From contig CAKRJY010000002.1 of assembly GCA_934352055.1 (NCBI GenBank), positions 225,894 through 289,893 on the forward strand: a stretch of DNA of 64,000 nucleotides. Direction: 5' to 3'. Of this stretch, positions 1 through 7,475 are shown piece by piece. The stretch's first letter is position 1, and every line of letters starts with the position of its first letter. The notes under the pieces were generated by a model. The model had not been told where the DNA came from and searched no databases. It worked only from the letters and a program-made list of their open reading frames with translations. Source of the stretch: an uncultured Lachnospiraceae bacterium. GTDB lineage: Bacteria > Bacillota > Clostridia > Lachnospirales > Lachnospiraceae. Made by a program: the position numbers and the translations under genes.

Positions 1-1161
1 ATACCATGTAGAATACTTCCGCCCATGTCATTGGCGTGTCAATTGTTTCGGAAAAAGTATTTCTTGAAAGAAGAAATTGATATAGAGGGCACCGATAGAT
101 TGTTAAGACTCTCATTATTTGGATATTTGTTTCAACCTGAAAGGCAATACATTATTCCGGGCGAATATTTTTGGAATAAGAAGCAAAAAGGTTGGGAGAG
201 TAAAAAAGAAGGGGGTGTACCGGTATGTGTTAAATTTAAAGTGTCTTATGAGGAGGACAAAAATCGAGAACTGATATCGTATATTCCTTTTGAAGAATAT
301 CAGGATGAGTTTGATACAGAATATATTCCAGAACTCACAGGGGATTTAGAAATGTTTTTTGAGGAATATGCTGAAATTACATATGGGATACAGCAAAATC
401 GGCAGCTTTTTTTGAATTATACGGATTCATTATGTGCATTTGGGGTAGAAGACCCTGAGAATACAAAACGAGAGCGACAATTCTCACAACGCTTCCACGA
501 TAAAGTGACAGTTAATCGACTTACGGATAATGCATTATCAGCAGGTCGTAAAATGGTGCAAGGAATAGACGCATTGGTTCTTAAATATGGAAAACAGGAT
601 GAATTTAGTAGCACAGTTGGAAATGACAATCTCGCGTATCTATGGATGATTGTTATGAACGAATATAGTGTTAAAGGGCATTTCCCAATATCTTTGTCTA
701 AATCAGGTGAAGCTTATTATGATTTGCAAATGCTTAGAGAAGAAAGTAAAAGAGAAGAAAATGCAGAATTAGTAGATTTTATTGATGTATTTGAGACGGA
801 AATTCTTGAGAATAAGACGTTCATTTTGAACCACTATGAGATGATTAGAAATTATGCTTATACTGTGGCAGTAATTCAGAAGAAGTATTATGAAGTCATG
901 GAAAGTATTATTAAGGATTATGTAGAGACAATGAACGATATCATAGAAAAAAATCCAGAGTTGGTGCATAAGGGGAAAAAGTTTTCAAATCATATAGTAT
1001 ATACGTTGGAGAAAGATCCTACTAACATGCACATCTTCGGAAGCGATGAAGAGGTTATGGGTGATTTTATCAGGTTCAAAAATGAAGCAGAAAAGTATTA
1101 TAATATGCAAAAAATAGGTATGTGTAATATAGAAGAGTTACAAGACTTATCTATTATGTGA
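1..1161 (+). CDS. Hypothetical protein, 5' end outside the window
   Basis: The reading frame is open from the first base of the window, and the first ATG (base 25) has no ribosome binding site, so the gene probably starts upstream and only its C-terminal ~386 residues are seen. The product is soluble: there is no signal peptide or membrane segment. It is acidic and rich in Glu, Tyr and Ile, with a long probably helical second half (from about residue 200). I do not recognise a family. The stop codon overlaps an ATG (TGATG at 1159-1163) of a 50-codon frame that resembles a protein kinase tail, so the two may be translationally coupled. Base composition is AT-rich like the rest of the accessory island. 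Confidence 0.6.
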   Translation: MPCRILPPMSLACQLFRKKYFLKEEIDIEGTDRLLRLSLFGYLFQPERQYIIPGEYFWNKKQKGWESKKEGGVPVCVKFKVSYEEDKNRELISYIPFEEYQDEFDTEYIPELTGDLEMFFEEYAEITYGIQQNRQLFLNYTDSLCAFGVEDPENTKRERQFSQRFHDKVTVNRLTDNALSAGRKMVQGIDALVLKYGKQDEFSSTVGNDNLAYLWMIVMNEYSVKGHFPISLSKSGEAYYDLQMLREESKREENAELVDFIDVFETEILENKTFILNHYEMIRNYAYTVAVIQKKYYEVMESIIKDYVETMNDIIEKNPELVHKGKKFSNHIVYTLEKDPTNMHIFGSDEEVMGDFIRFKNEAEKYYNMQKIGMCNIEELQDLSIM

Positions 1162-1313
1162 TGACAGGCAGATATAATTTGGAAAATATTAAAAATCAAA
1201 AAGTAAGAGATTTTGTACTGAAAGGTATATCATCCAATTTAGATGAAAGATATCATAGTGTCGCAGAGATGCAGCAGACATTTGAGGCTGCGTTCCCTAT
1301 TTCTGGATATTAG
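1161..1313 (+). pseudogene. Short remnant resembling the C-terminal end of a Ser/Thr kinase domain
   Basis: A 50-codon frame starts at the ATG overlapping the stop of the upstream gene. Its residues include VRDFVLKGISSNLDERYHSV, which follows the pattern of the last helices of bacterial Hanks-type kinases (a hydrophobic helix, then D-x-R-Y-x-S). Nothing of the ATP site or catalytic loop is present, so it cannot be an active kinase. It may be a relic, or a small coupled protein of different origin; the similarity is short and judged by eye. Confidence 0.35.
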
Positions 1314-1402
1314 AATATATTTAATTGGTTATAGAATAAGAGTGATAAATAGATGTTATTAATTTATATAGGCATAATGGATGCAACTAAATCGAGGTAC
1401 TT

Positions 1403-2236
1403 ATGATAAACTATTGGTGTTGTGTGAGAAAGCAATATTCAAAAGATAAAGATTTTGAGAATATTTCGGTGGGCTTAACAATATTTATGTTAATCGGTTA
1501 TCTGATTACGGGTGATAATTTAAAGCTGGTATTTATTTTCGGCGGCTTGTCTATTATGTATATATTTGGAATTCCATTTATAACTTATAGAAGAGAGCGA
1601 AAACGGGGAATAGTTGAAAAGAAAAAGGAATATGTAAAGAAAGAATTTTTAGCAGAAGAATTTGAATGTATTGATAAAGTCTTGAACAAAGTAGAGAAGT
1701 ATGATAATGCAAATAAGGTGGGAGCTCTTATTGAAACAGGGAAAAAAATTACTGAAAATGAATTGAAAGAAAATTTGGAAAAACATGAAGCACAATTTGA
1801 AAATGCAATGAAGGTGATAGATAATTTTTATTTTAAGAACAGTTTTAATAAAAATGATGGATTTTTGTATCATAATTTGGAAAAAAATGATTTTATAAAA
1901 AGAAAAGCATATATAGAAAAAAGAATTGATGCCATGAATAATCCAGCAATTAATAGTGCTAGAATAATTGGGAAAGAGTGGATGCAACTTATTATATCGG
2001 TATTTGGAGGTTATATATTAGGAAAAATTGATACAACTTTAGCAGATGGACAGTTTTTTTCGACAATAGAACTTATTTTTATGACTTTAATATGTATTGT
2101 ATTTATGATTATGAGTAATGTTCTTTCGAAACAAAGCTTGAAAAATGAAGCTATATCATATTATAGTATAGTAGATATTTTAGTATATGAAAGAAACATT
2201 TTGAACGAGTTGATAATGTCTTGGAATATTTGTTGA
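1403..2236 (+). CDS. Hypothetical membrane protein with central coiled-coil-like region
   Basis: The 277-aa product has two hydrophobic segments near the N-terminus (about residues 22-40 and 43-58). A Lys/Glu-rich helical stretch (about 65-185) follows, and then two membrane segments (about 193-212 and 220-240). GAGGT lies 8-9 bases before the ATG. The topology, two hairpins separated by a charged ~120-residue cytoplasmic helix region, is clear, but I recognise no family. Codon use is very AT-rich (many AAA, ATA, GAA), unlike the core genes to the right, which suggests acquired DNA. No partner gene is evident beyond the unrecognised gene upstream. Confidence 0.6.
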   Translation: MINYWCCVRKQYSKDKDFENISVGLTIFMLIGYLITGDNLKLVFIFGGLSIMYIFGIPFITYRRERKRGIVEKKKEYVKKEFLAEEFECIDKVLNKVEKYDNANKVGALIETGKKITENELKENLEKHEAQFENAMKVIDNFYFKNSFNKNDGFLYHNLEKNDFIKRKAYIEKRIDAMNNPAINSARIIGKEWMQLIISVFGGYILGKIDTTLADGQFFSTIELIFMTLICIVFMIMSNVLSKQSLKNEAISYYSIVDILVYERNILNELIMSWNIC

Positions 2237-2546
2237 CAAGATGAAAAAGTTATAATACTCATACAAGGATACTGGCGCTGTTGGTATAGAGTGTCTACAA
2301 AAATCTATTTGAGCTTTGTACAAGAGAAGCCAACGGCACAGGATTTCATACCAAAATGTTTGGTGAAAAACGACCATTTGGAATTGGAAAAGGAAATCGA
2401 AAAACATACAGCAGAATGGAAAATTAGCAAATTACTATTTTGAACGAATAGAAAATAAAGCAAAAGAAATTGGAACGTATACATATGAGATTGATTCTTT
2501 TTCCAATGCATGGGGCAAAAAAGAAGAAATATCTTGCGCTTTTTGA
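2237..2546 (+). pseudogene. Degenerate coding remnant
   Basis: Directly after the stop at 2236 the same frame stays open to the TGA at 2441-2443 (containing VSTKIYLSFVQEKPTAQDF). A second frame, reading NGKLANYYFERIENKAKE, then runs to the TGA at 2544-2546. The two pieces read like one charged helical protein broken by a frameshift near 2430. There is no start codon with a ribosome site. The family is not recognised. The IS200 element inserted just downstream fits with decay in this stretch. Confidence 0.3.
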
Positions 2547-2576
2547 ATACAAATGTTATTATTTGTATAGAATAAC

Positions 2577-2598
2577 ACTGTAACATGTTACAGTTTTT
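2577..2598 (+). terminator. Palindrome followed by T-run
   Basis: A perfect 18-bp palindrome (ACTGTAACATGTTACAGT) runs directly into five T residues. It has the form of a small intrinsic terminator for the decayed genes upstream. The stem is AT-rich, so efficiency is uncertain. Confidence 0.4.
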
Positions 2599-2630
2599 GG
2601 GCTGGTCAAACGACCCAGATCCAACCTATT

Positions 2631-2657
2631 AGGCGGGGAGACTCCCCGTCATTTTTG
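2631..2657 (+). terminator. GC-rich hairpin with T-run just outside the left end of IS copy 1
   Basis: The inverted repeat CGGGGAGACTCCCCG is followed by CATTTTTG. It is the most GC-rich spot in this part of the island. It sits immediately before the IS200-like left end, so it could be a terminator or the outer remnant of another element. Confidence 0.45.
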
Positions 2658-3398
2658 TATACCTATACAATAAAACCACCTGCTCTGCGGGTGGTTCCCC
2701 ATCCGGCTTTAGCCCTAGATAACAAAACCTCCAATGCTATAATAAGTGTGGGTCCTAAACCGCACTGCATATAACAAAGGAGGTATCCAAAAATGGACAA
2801 AAACACTTTATCACACACAACGTGGGAGTGCAAATATCACATTGTATTTGCACAAAAATTCAGAAGGCAAGTAATATATGGAGCAATAAAAGCAGATGTG
2901 GCAAATATATTAAGCACACTATGCAAGAGAAAAGGTGTAGAAATAATAGAAGCTGAATGTTGCCCAGACCATATACACATGTTAGTAAGAATACCACCAA
3001 ATATAAGTGTTTCAGAATTTATGGGATATTAAAAGGGAAAAAGCTCGTTAATGATATTTGGTAGGCATGCAAACTTAAAGTATAAATATGGCAATCGTAA
3101 ATTTTGGTGTCGAGGTTACTATGTAGACACGTGTGGAAAAAATGCGAAGAAAATCAAAGAGTATATAAAGAATCAGCTCATGGATGATCAAGCATATGAC
3201 CAATTAAGTCTTAAAGAATATATCGACCCGTTTACGGGTGAGCCAGTAATCAAGGGCAAATAAAAAGTCCTTGTAAGGACTAGCCAGGAAATAAGGTGCG
3301 GTTGGGGCTCTTATTTTCGTAGGACCTTTGAGGCCCAAGCCGGCAATAGTCCCTTACAGGGACAGAGCAAACCACCAGCTAAGCTGGTGGTGCTGATT
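2653..3398 (+). mobile_element. IS200/IS605-family element, copy 1 (near full length, tnpA has a stop)
   Basis: The limits are inferred by comparing the two copies in this window: identity starts at TTTTGTATACC and ends at GGTGCTGATT. Ends of this family carry subterminal hairpins instead of inverted repeats, and these are visible. On the left are TTGTATACCTATACAA and AACCACC...GGGTGGTT. On the right is ACCACCAGCTAAGCTGGTGGT, preceded by two small stems (GTCCTTGTAAGGAC and GTCCCTTACAGGGAC). There is no target duplication, as expected. It carries only a Y1 transposase and no tnpB. The right end abuts, and supplies bases of the stop codon of, the minus-strand gene ending at 3397. Confidence 0.85.
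2793..3263 (+). pseudogene. tnpA: IS200-type Y1 transposase TnpA with an in-frame TAA
   Basis: TnpA of IS200/IS605 elements is a single-stranded-DNA HUH transposase. The frame begins at ATG 2793 behind AAAGGAGG. It shows the HUH motif (PDHIHM, residues 64-69) and, later, the region with the catalytic tyrosine (WCRGYYVDTCGKN). The same frame is interrupted by a TAA at 3030-3032 (codon 80), where relatives have Leu (a TTA to TAA change would explain it). The two halves are exactly in register and together give the normal ~155-residue length. No ribosome site precedes the ATG at 3051 that could restart the second half, so the gene is probably inactive. Confidence 0.8.
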
Positions 3399-4272
3399 AT
3401 TTTAGATATTTTTCTCGCATTATCTCACTTATATCTGCACTACTATATCCTTGTAGAGCCAACAATTTGATTTCAAGTAAATACTTATCAAATGATAGTG
3501 CTTTTTCAACTAATATGCGTTTGGTCTGTGCGAAAATTTCAAAGAACTCTAAATAGGAGATAGTCAATGTCGTTACCTTATCAAACATTTTCTCCACCTC
3601 TTTTGAAATATTCGGAGGTGTGGGAGTCTGATTGTGACAATAGGTATAGAAGCCATAATATATCTCACAACACGGCGTTATTTCCGCTTGACATACATTT
3701 TTGATTAACTCTATCATATTGATTGTTTCTTCATACTCACCAATAATGACCTGTCGAAATGCTAAATAACGAATGATTTCGCTTTTGTCCAGTATAGATA
3801 ATTGTCCATATTTTGTGGATTTCTGGGAAATGTTTTTTAACCGCTTATATACATCTTTATAATTGTCTATATCTAATTTGCACGCAGCTTGAGTTAAAAT
3901 ACTTTCTTGCTTTGCAGCTAATCGAATAGCTGAAATATAAAATGTCACAACGATATATGCCAAATACAGAATGACAAACAAGGTGATATTTGCTTTTTCC
4001 CAATTAATCGAATAAATGGTTAATATGCCCAACACAAAACTGAGTGTCGTTTCCGAAAGGCTTTTGCTACTAACATAGATTCCAATAGAAATTATGAGAA
4101 TTAGCAACCCTAATAAATATGTAATTGACCACCCTGCGGACAAATAACTGCGAATACCCAAATCAATCAAGTAAACTACAACCAAAAATAGAACCGGCAT
4201 TTTTTTGAAAAGGGTTTGAGTTACTGCTTTGAGCGCTGTAAGTGCCTCAAAAAGGCTCTTGCTTTTTTTCAT
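3397..4272 (-). CDS. Hypothetical membrane protein with helical cytoplasmic tail
   Basis: The 291-aa product has four predicted membrane segments in its first ~125 residues (around 28-46, 50-68, 76-92 and 95-118). A soluble ~165-residue helical domain follows, ending in LQGYSSADISEIMREKYLK, which could form a helix-turn-helix-like hairpin. I recognise no family. Its start overlaps the stop of the 65-aa gene upstream by 4 bases (ATGA), so the two are coupled. The terminal stop TAA uses two bases from the right end of IS copy 1, so the natural C-terminus may have been cut by the insertion. Function unknown; a small cytoplasmic protein coupled to a membrane protein suggests a sensor or regulatory pair. 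Confidence 0.65.
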   Translation of the reverse strand: MKKSKSLFEALTALKAVTQTLFKKMPVLFLVVVYLIDLGIRSYLSAGWSITYLLGLLILIISIGIYVSSKSLSETTLSFVLGILTIYSINWEKANITLFVILYLAYIVVTFYISAIRLAAKQESILTQAACKLDIDNYKDVYKRLKNISQKSTKYGQLSILDKSEIIRYLAFRQVIIGEYEETINMIELIKNVCQAEITPCCEIYYGFYTYCHNQTPTPPNISKEVEKMFDKVTTLTISYLEFFEIFAQTKRILVEKALSFDKYLLEIKLLALQGYSSADISEIMREKYLK

Positions 4273-4466
4273 TTATTCCCCTCCTTTTTAGGAAAATTAT
4301 CCATCAAAATCATAAAAACCTCCGGTCCGGTTATGCCATATTTATTTCCAATATTCCATAAATCCTTTTGAAGAATTTCATATGACAAATCAAACGGTAT
4401 ATCTCCAAGTTTTTTTAACATTATTCTGCAATCCATCAGGACTAACTCCTTTTGTGATTTATTCAT
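4269..4466 (-). CDS. Small hypothetical protein coupled to membrane partner
   Basis: The 65-aa soluble, helical protein contains MNKSQKELVLMDCRIMLKK and ends in a Lys-rich tail. A strong AGGAGGT sits 8-9 bases before its ATG, which supports real translation. The stop overlaps the start of the 291-aa membrane protein gene by 4 bases. No known domain is visible. The tight coupling suggests the products act together. Confidence 0.6.
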   Translation of the reverse strand: MNKSQKELVLMDCRIMLKKLGDIPFDLSYEILQKDLWNIGNKYGITGPEVFMILMDNFPKKEGNK

Positions 4467-4584
4467 AATACCAACACCTCCTCATATTACGATTTATTAT
4501 ATAGCATGAAACCTTCAGAAACAATATTTCTTGACAAGATTTACTAACCCCTTTCGCTTGTTGAAAACGTAGTCCAAAATATAA

Positions 4585-4881
4585 GTAGTTCTTTCATGTT
4601 ATCGTGATTTGATTGCATATCGAAATAATCCAGAGGAGTTGATTTGTATGTTTTCAGATGCTTTAAATGAAATGGATCGTAACACAGAACGATATATGGT
4701 AGAAGAATTGAATAAACACGTGAATGAACTCAAGGGCGTTGTATTCAATCTTGGCGCGACTATCCAAGCGAAAGAGAATACAATCCAGACGCAGGAGAAT
4801 ACGATACAAACGCAAGAGGCAACGATTCTACAACTTCAGCAGAAACTTGCACAATATGAAAAAAATAATACATGTTCATAA
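4585..4881 (+). pseudogene. C-terminal fragment of an Rpn/PD-(D/E)XK-family protein
   Basis: A frame opens after a TAA at 4582-4584 and reads RNNPEELICMFSDALNEMD and then RNTERYMVEELNKHVNELKG. This is typical of the region after the nuclease domain in the Rpn-like/PD-(D/E)XK 'putative transposase' proteins abundant in Lachnospiraceae. A coiled-coil tail with repeated ENTIQTQ units follows. The nuclease domain is missing. Starts within it (TTG 4609) have no convincing ribosome site. Interpreted as a decayed 3' end. Confidence 0.6.
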
Positions 4882-4922
4882 AAGTACACAGATAATAGGT
4901 GTCAGGTACTATTAAATTTAAT

Positions 4923-4954
4923 ACTGGGAAGCCAAGTAAATTTGGCTTCCCAGT
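4923..4954 (+). terminator. Perfect 13-bp stem-loop
   Basis: ACTGGGAAGCCAA pairs perfectly with TTGGCTTCCCAGT around a 6-base loop. The stem is strong but no clear T-run follows on the plus strand, so it may work poorly as an intrinsic terminator or serve another role. Confidence 0.45.
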
Positions 4955-5041
4955 GCGGTTTATGATATTTTAAAGGAAAAATGTATAGAAGTCATTATTA
5001 TAATTTGAAAGATGCTGAAACAGTAAGAAAAAAATAATCGA

Positions 5042-5401
5042 GTGTATGAAAACTTTAATATTCAAGAAAAATATGCAATAAGAATTATGGATAGACAGAA
5101 AATTCCAGGATCAAACGTAATGTTTGAGCCATGGATGATGCCAGAAAAAGAGGATGGTCATGGTGTGGAAGACTTCCGCTTAAGAGAAAAGGTATGTTGT
5201 GGATTGAGTATTGTAAATCGCAATATGTTTCAAGTGTTGCATACAATTATGATGGCTGAATTACCGGATTTTTGTGGGAGTATGAAAAGCGGTTATCGTG
5301 AGGGTAATCTAGATTTGCCCACACGATATTCTTTTGTATACCTATACAATAAAACCACCTGCTCTGCGGGTGGTTCCCCATCCGGCTTTAGCCCTAGATA
5401 A
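5042..5401 (+). pseudogene. Unrecognised gene truncated by IS copy 2
   Basis: The frame from GTG 5042 gives ~97 residues of a conserved-looking soluble protein (for example VEDFRLREKVCCGLSIVNRN and LPDFCGSMKSGYREGNLDLP). It then runs into the left end of IS copy 2 at 5332, after which the coding is IS sequence to the stop at 5401. No ribosome site precedes the GTG, and a separate 18-codon frame (4981-5037) lies just upstream. The gene may therefore be broken at both ends. I do not recognise the family. Confidence 0.45.
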
Positions 5402-5802
5402 CAAAACCTCCAATGCTATAATAAGTGTGGGTCCTAAACCGCACTGCATATAACAAAGGAGGTATCCAAAAATGGACAAAAATACTTTATCACACACAAT
5501 GTGGGAGTGCAAATATCACATTGTATTTGCACCAAAATTCAGAAGGCAAGTAATTTATGGAGCAATAAAGGCAGATGTGGCAAATATATTAAGCACACTA
5601 TGCAAGAGAAAAAGTGTAGAAATCATAGAAGCTGAATGTTGCCCAGACCATATACACATGTTAGTAAAAAGTCCTTGTAAGGACTAGCCAGGAAATAAGG
5701 TGCGGTTGGGGCTCTTATTTTCGTAGGATCTTTGAGGTCCAAGCCGGCAACAGTCCCTTACAGGGACAGAGCAAACCACCAGCTAAGCTGGTGGTGCTGA
5801 TT
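5332..5802 (+). mobile_element. IS200/IS605-family element, copy 2, internally deleted
   Basis: It has the same left and right ends as the copy at 2653-3398, including all terminal hairpins, but is 471 bp instead of 746 bp. The missing 275 bp lie inside tnpA. The junction reads GTTAGTAAAAAGTCC, where TAA occurs at both edges of the deleted segment in copy 1, consistent with a short-homology deletion. Both cis-acting ends remain, so it could in principle be moved by an active transposase elsewhere, like a MITE. Confidence 0.85.
5472..5687 (+). pseudogene. tnpA: Truncated IS200-type transposase TnpA
   Basis: The first ~66 codons match tnpA of copy 1 almost exactly, including the HUH motif (PDHIHM). 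The frame then passes through the deletion junction into right-end sequence, adding a short unrelated tail (SPCKD). The catalytic tyrosine region is gone, so the 71-aa product cannot cut and rejoin DNA. Confidence 0.85.
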
Positions 5803-5837
5803 GGGAATGTTATATAGTTAGTGACAGATGCTCAGTA

Positions 5838-5873
5838 AACGCGCCATAGTGGGTGTACCTGCTATGGCGCGTT
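5838..5873. repeat. Perfect 12-bp inverted repeat with 12-base loop
   Basis: AACGCGCCATAG pairs with CTATGGCGCGTT. It lies between the right end of IS copy 2 and the first ~200-bp direct repeat, and its right arm overlaps the start of that repeat. No T-run follows. It could be a terminator remnant, a recombination hairpin or an element end. Confidence 0.5.
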
Positions 5874-6066
5874 CCCTAAAGTAGCACATATCGCGGATGG
5901 TCTGGACAGAGTTCAAGGTAAGAAGAACCTGTGCACCATCATTCATGTATTCGTTTTTTGGTGATCATACGCAATTCCTCCCAAGTGGTCGCCCGGAAGA
6001 GGGCAGCCCACCTATCAATACCAAAGCATTTGTCTTTTTCGGTAGCCCTGTTTATCTGTGTCAAGT
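5866..6066 (-). repeat. Direct repeat A: degenerate copy of an Rpn-family gene segment
   Basis: This stretch is a slightly diverged copy of 9200-9402 in the same orientation (both include TAGCACATATCGCGGATGGT and CAATTCCTCCCAAGTGGTCG). Read on the minus strand it corresponds to the LDLTQID...WASLFRATTWEEL part of the Rpn-like pseudogene at 9089, but small indels break the frame. The two copies bracket the FRG/MORN operon. Confidence 0.8.
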
Positions 6067-6176
6067 ACAATATAAATAAAGATAAGAATGTTATTTAAAA
6101 TAGCATATAATTGAATTGCAAAAGTCTGGAGGCGGTGTAGAATGGAAGTATAGACAGAAACGGGAGTGTTGTAGTA

Positions 6177-7475
6177 ATGACAATATGTGAATACGACAAA
6201 GAAAGCGGTTATATTTTTCCGAATAATGATGATAGAAAAGTAGTACACGATATTGGGATGGATAATCTAGAACAGTTGCTAAAACTCGCTGAACAGGATG
6301 AGGTGTGGGCACAAAATGTTAGAGAGGAAGTGAGACAGCGCCTCCTGGATCCGAGTATTCCACCTACGAGATTCCTGGATGAGAACAGGATTCGTAATAC
6401 AGCAGGAACAGTAATTACATATCCGTTTGGTGAGCGAATTATTACTTTTAATAGCAAGCGACATTTTTATCGCGGAGAAAATCAGGAATATCCTAGTAGC
6501 TTGCCTTCTCTTCGAAGAAAAACGATTGGGATGTCTGCGTATGAAGAAGAGTTGACTTGGATTATTGCGGAAATGCGAATAAGGCAATTTTGGTATTTTA
6601 TGTGGAAATTTAGTATTGTGCCATATTGGGAGGCAAATCTGTGTGATGTTAATTACCATGCGTTAGCGCAGCATTATGGATTGGATACATATCTGATGGA
6701 TCTGACAAATGATTTTACGACAGCATTATTCTTTGCTACCTGCAAATATAATTATGAAGAAGATTGCTATGAGCCATTGACGCAGGAAGATGTGGATGGC
6801 GATTTTAAATATGGAATTATTTATCATACGCCAAACTGGACGATTGATTTCAACAATATGGTGTCGAATTTTTGGTATATGGAGCATATGTATGATAAAC
6901 AAATGCCGGATCTATGCAGTGGTGATATGGATGGATATGCATTTCAGATTGGGTTTCAACCTTTTCTGCGATGTCATTACCAGAGCGGATATATTTTTCC
7001 TATGAGATTTTCATGTTCGTTGCAGGAGGATTATCGATTTGAAAGATTACGTTTTCGACAATCGGTGGCTTTGTCTGAACGAGTATTCAATATGATGGAC
7101 AAAGGTCAGAAGATATTTCCACGCGAAGGTATTACAAAGGCGCGCTCTATTATTCAAGACATAAAGGAGTGTACTTCATTTTCAATCTACGATGTAAAAG
7201 ATATGTGGGATTATAATCATGTGAATCGTTCTATTTTTCTTACCATGGAAGATTTATGTACTGCACTTAAAACGAAAGGTATACAGATTGTAAATGACGA
7301 TGTCGACGAATTTATGATTTCTGATGATTTACGAGAAAACATTAATGCCATGTATGATAATCGGAATGTATTGGATGAGATTGGTGGGATGTTTCATCAG
7401 AAGCCAGAAGATGCGGAGTATCGGCGGAGAAGACGTGAAGAGATTTTACAAGGAGGCATGGATGCGGAAGAATAA
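6177..7475 (+). CDS. FRG-domain protein
   Basis: The 432-aa soluble protein has the hallmarks of the FRG domain: the F-x-R-G motif (FYRG, residues 97-100) and the downstream block HALAQHYGLDTYLMDLTN (161-178), followed by ALFFATCKYN. The domain is widespread in bacteria, its biochemical activity is poorly known, and it often occurs in accessory islands. A GGGAG lies ~11 bases before ATG 6177. The 3' end overlaps the next gene by 14 bases, and that gene's AGGAGG is inside this one, so the two are an operon. Flanking ~200-bp direct repeats and neighbouring IS elements mark it as mobile DNA. A defence or toxin-like role is possible but is inference. Confidence 0.8.
   Translation: MTICEYDKESGYIFPNNDDRKVVHDIGMDNLEQLLKLAEQDEVWAQNVREEVRQRLLDPSIPPTRFLDENRIRNTAGTVITYPFGERIITFNSKRHFYRGENQEYPSSLPSLRRKTIGMSAYEEELTWIIAEMRIRQFWYFMWKFSIVPYWEANLCDVNYHALAQHYGLDTYLMDLTNDFTTALFFATCKYNYEEDCYEPLTQEDVDGDFKYGIIYHTPNWTIDFNNMVSNFWYMEHMYDKQMPDLCSGDMDGYAFQIGFQPFLRCHYQSGYIFPMRFSCSLQEDYRFERLRFRQSVALSERVFNMMDKGQKIFPREGITKARSIIQDIKECTSFSIYDVKDMWDYNHVNRSIFLTMEDLCTALKTKGIQIVNDDVDEFMISDDLRENINAMYDNRNVLDEIGGMFHQKPEDAEYRRRRREEILQGGMDAEE

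Noticed and set aside
3030..3032. Programmed recoding of the TAA inside tnpA copy 1
   Set aside because: There is no slippery site and both halves are in the same frame, so a simple leucine-to-stop mutation (TTA to TAA) explains it better. Copy 2 has lost this region and cannot be compared.
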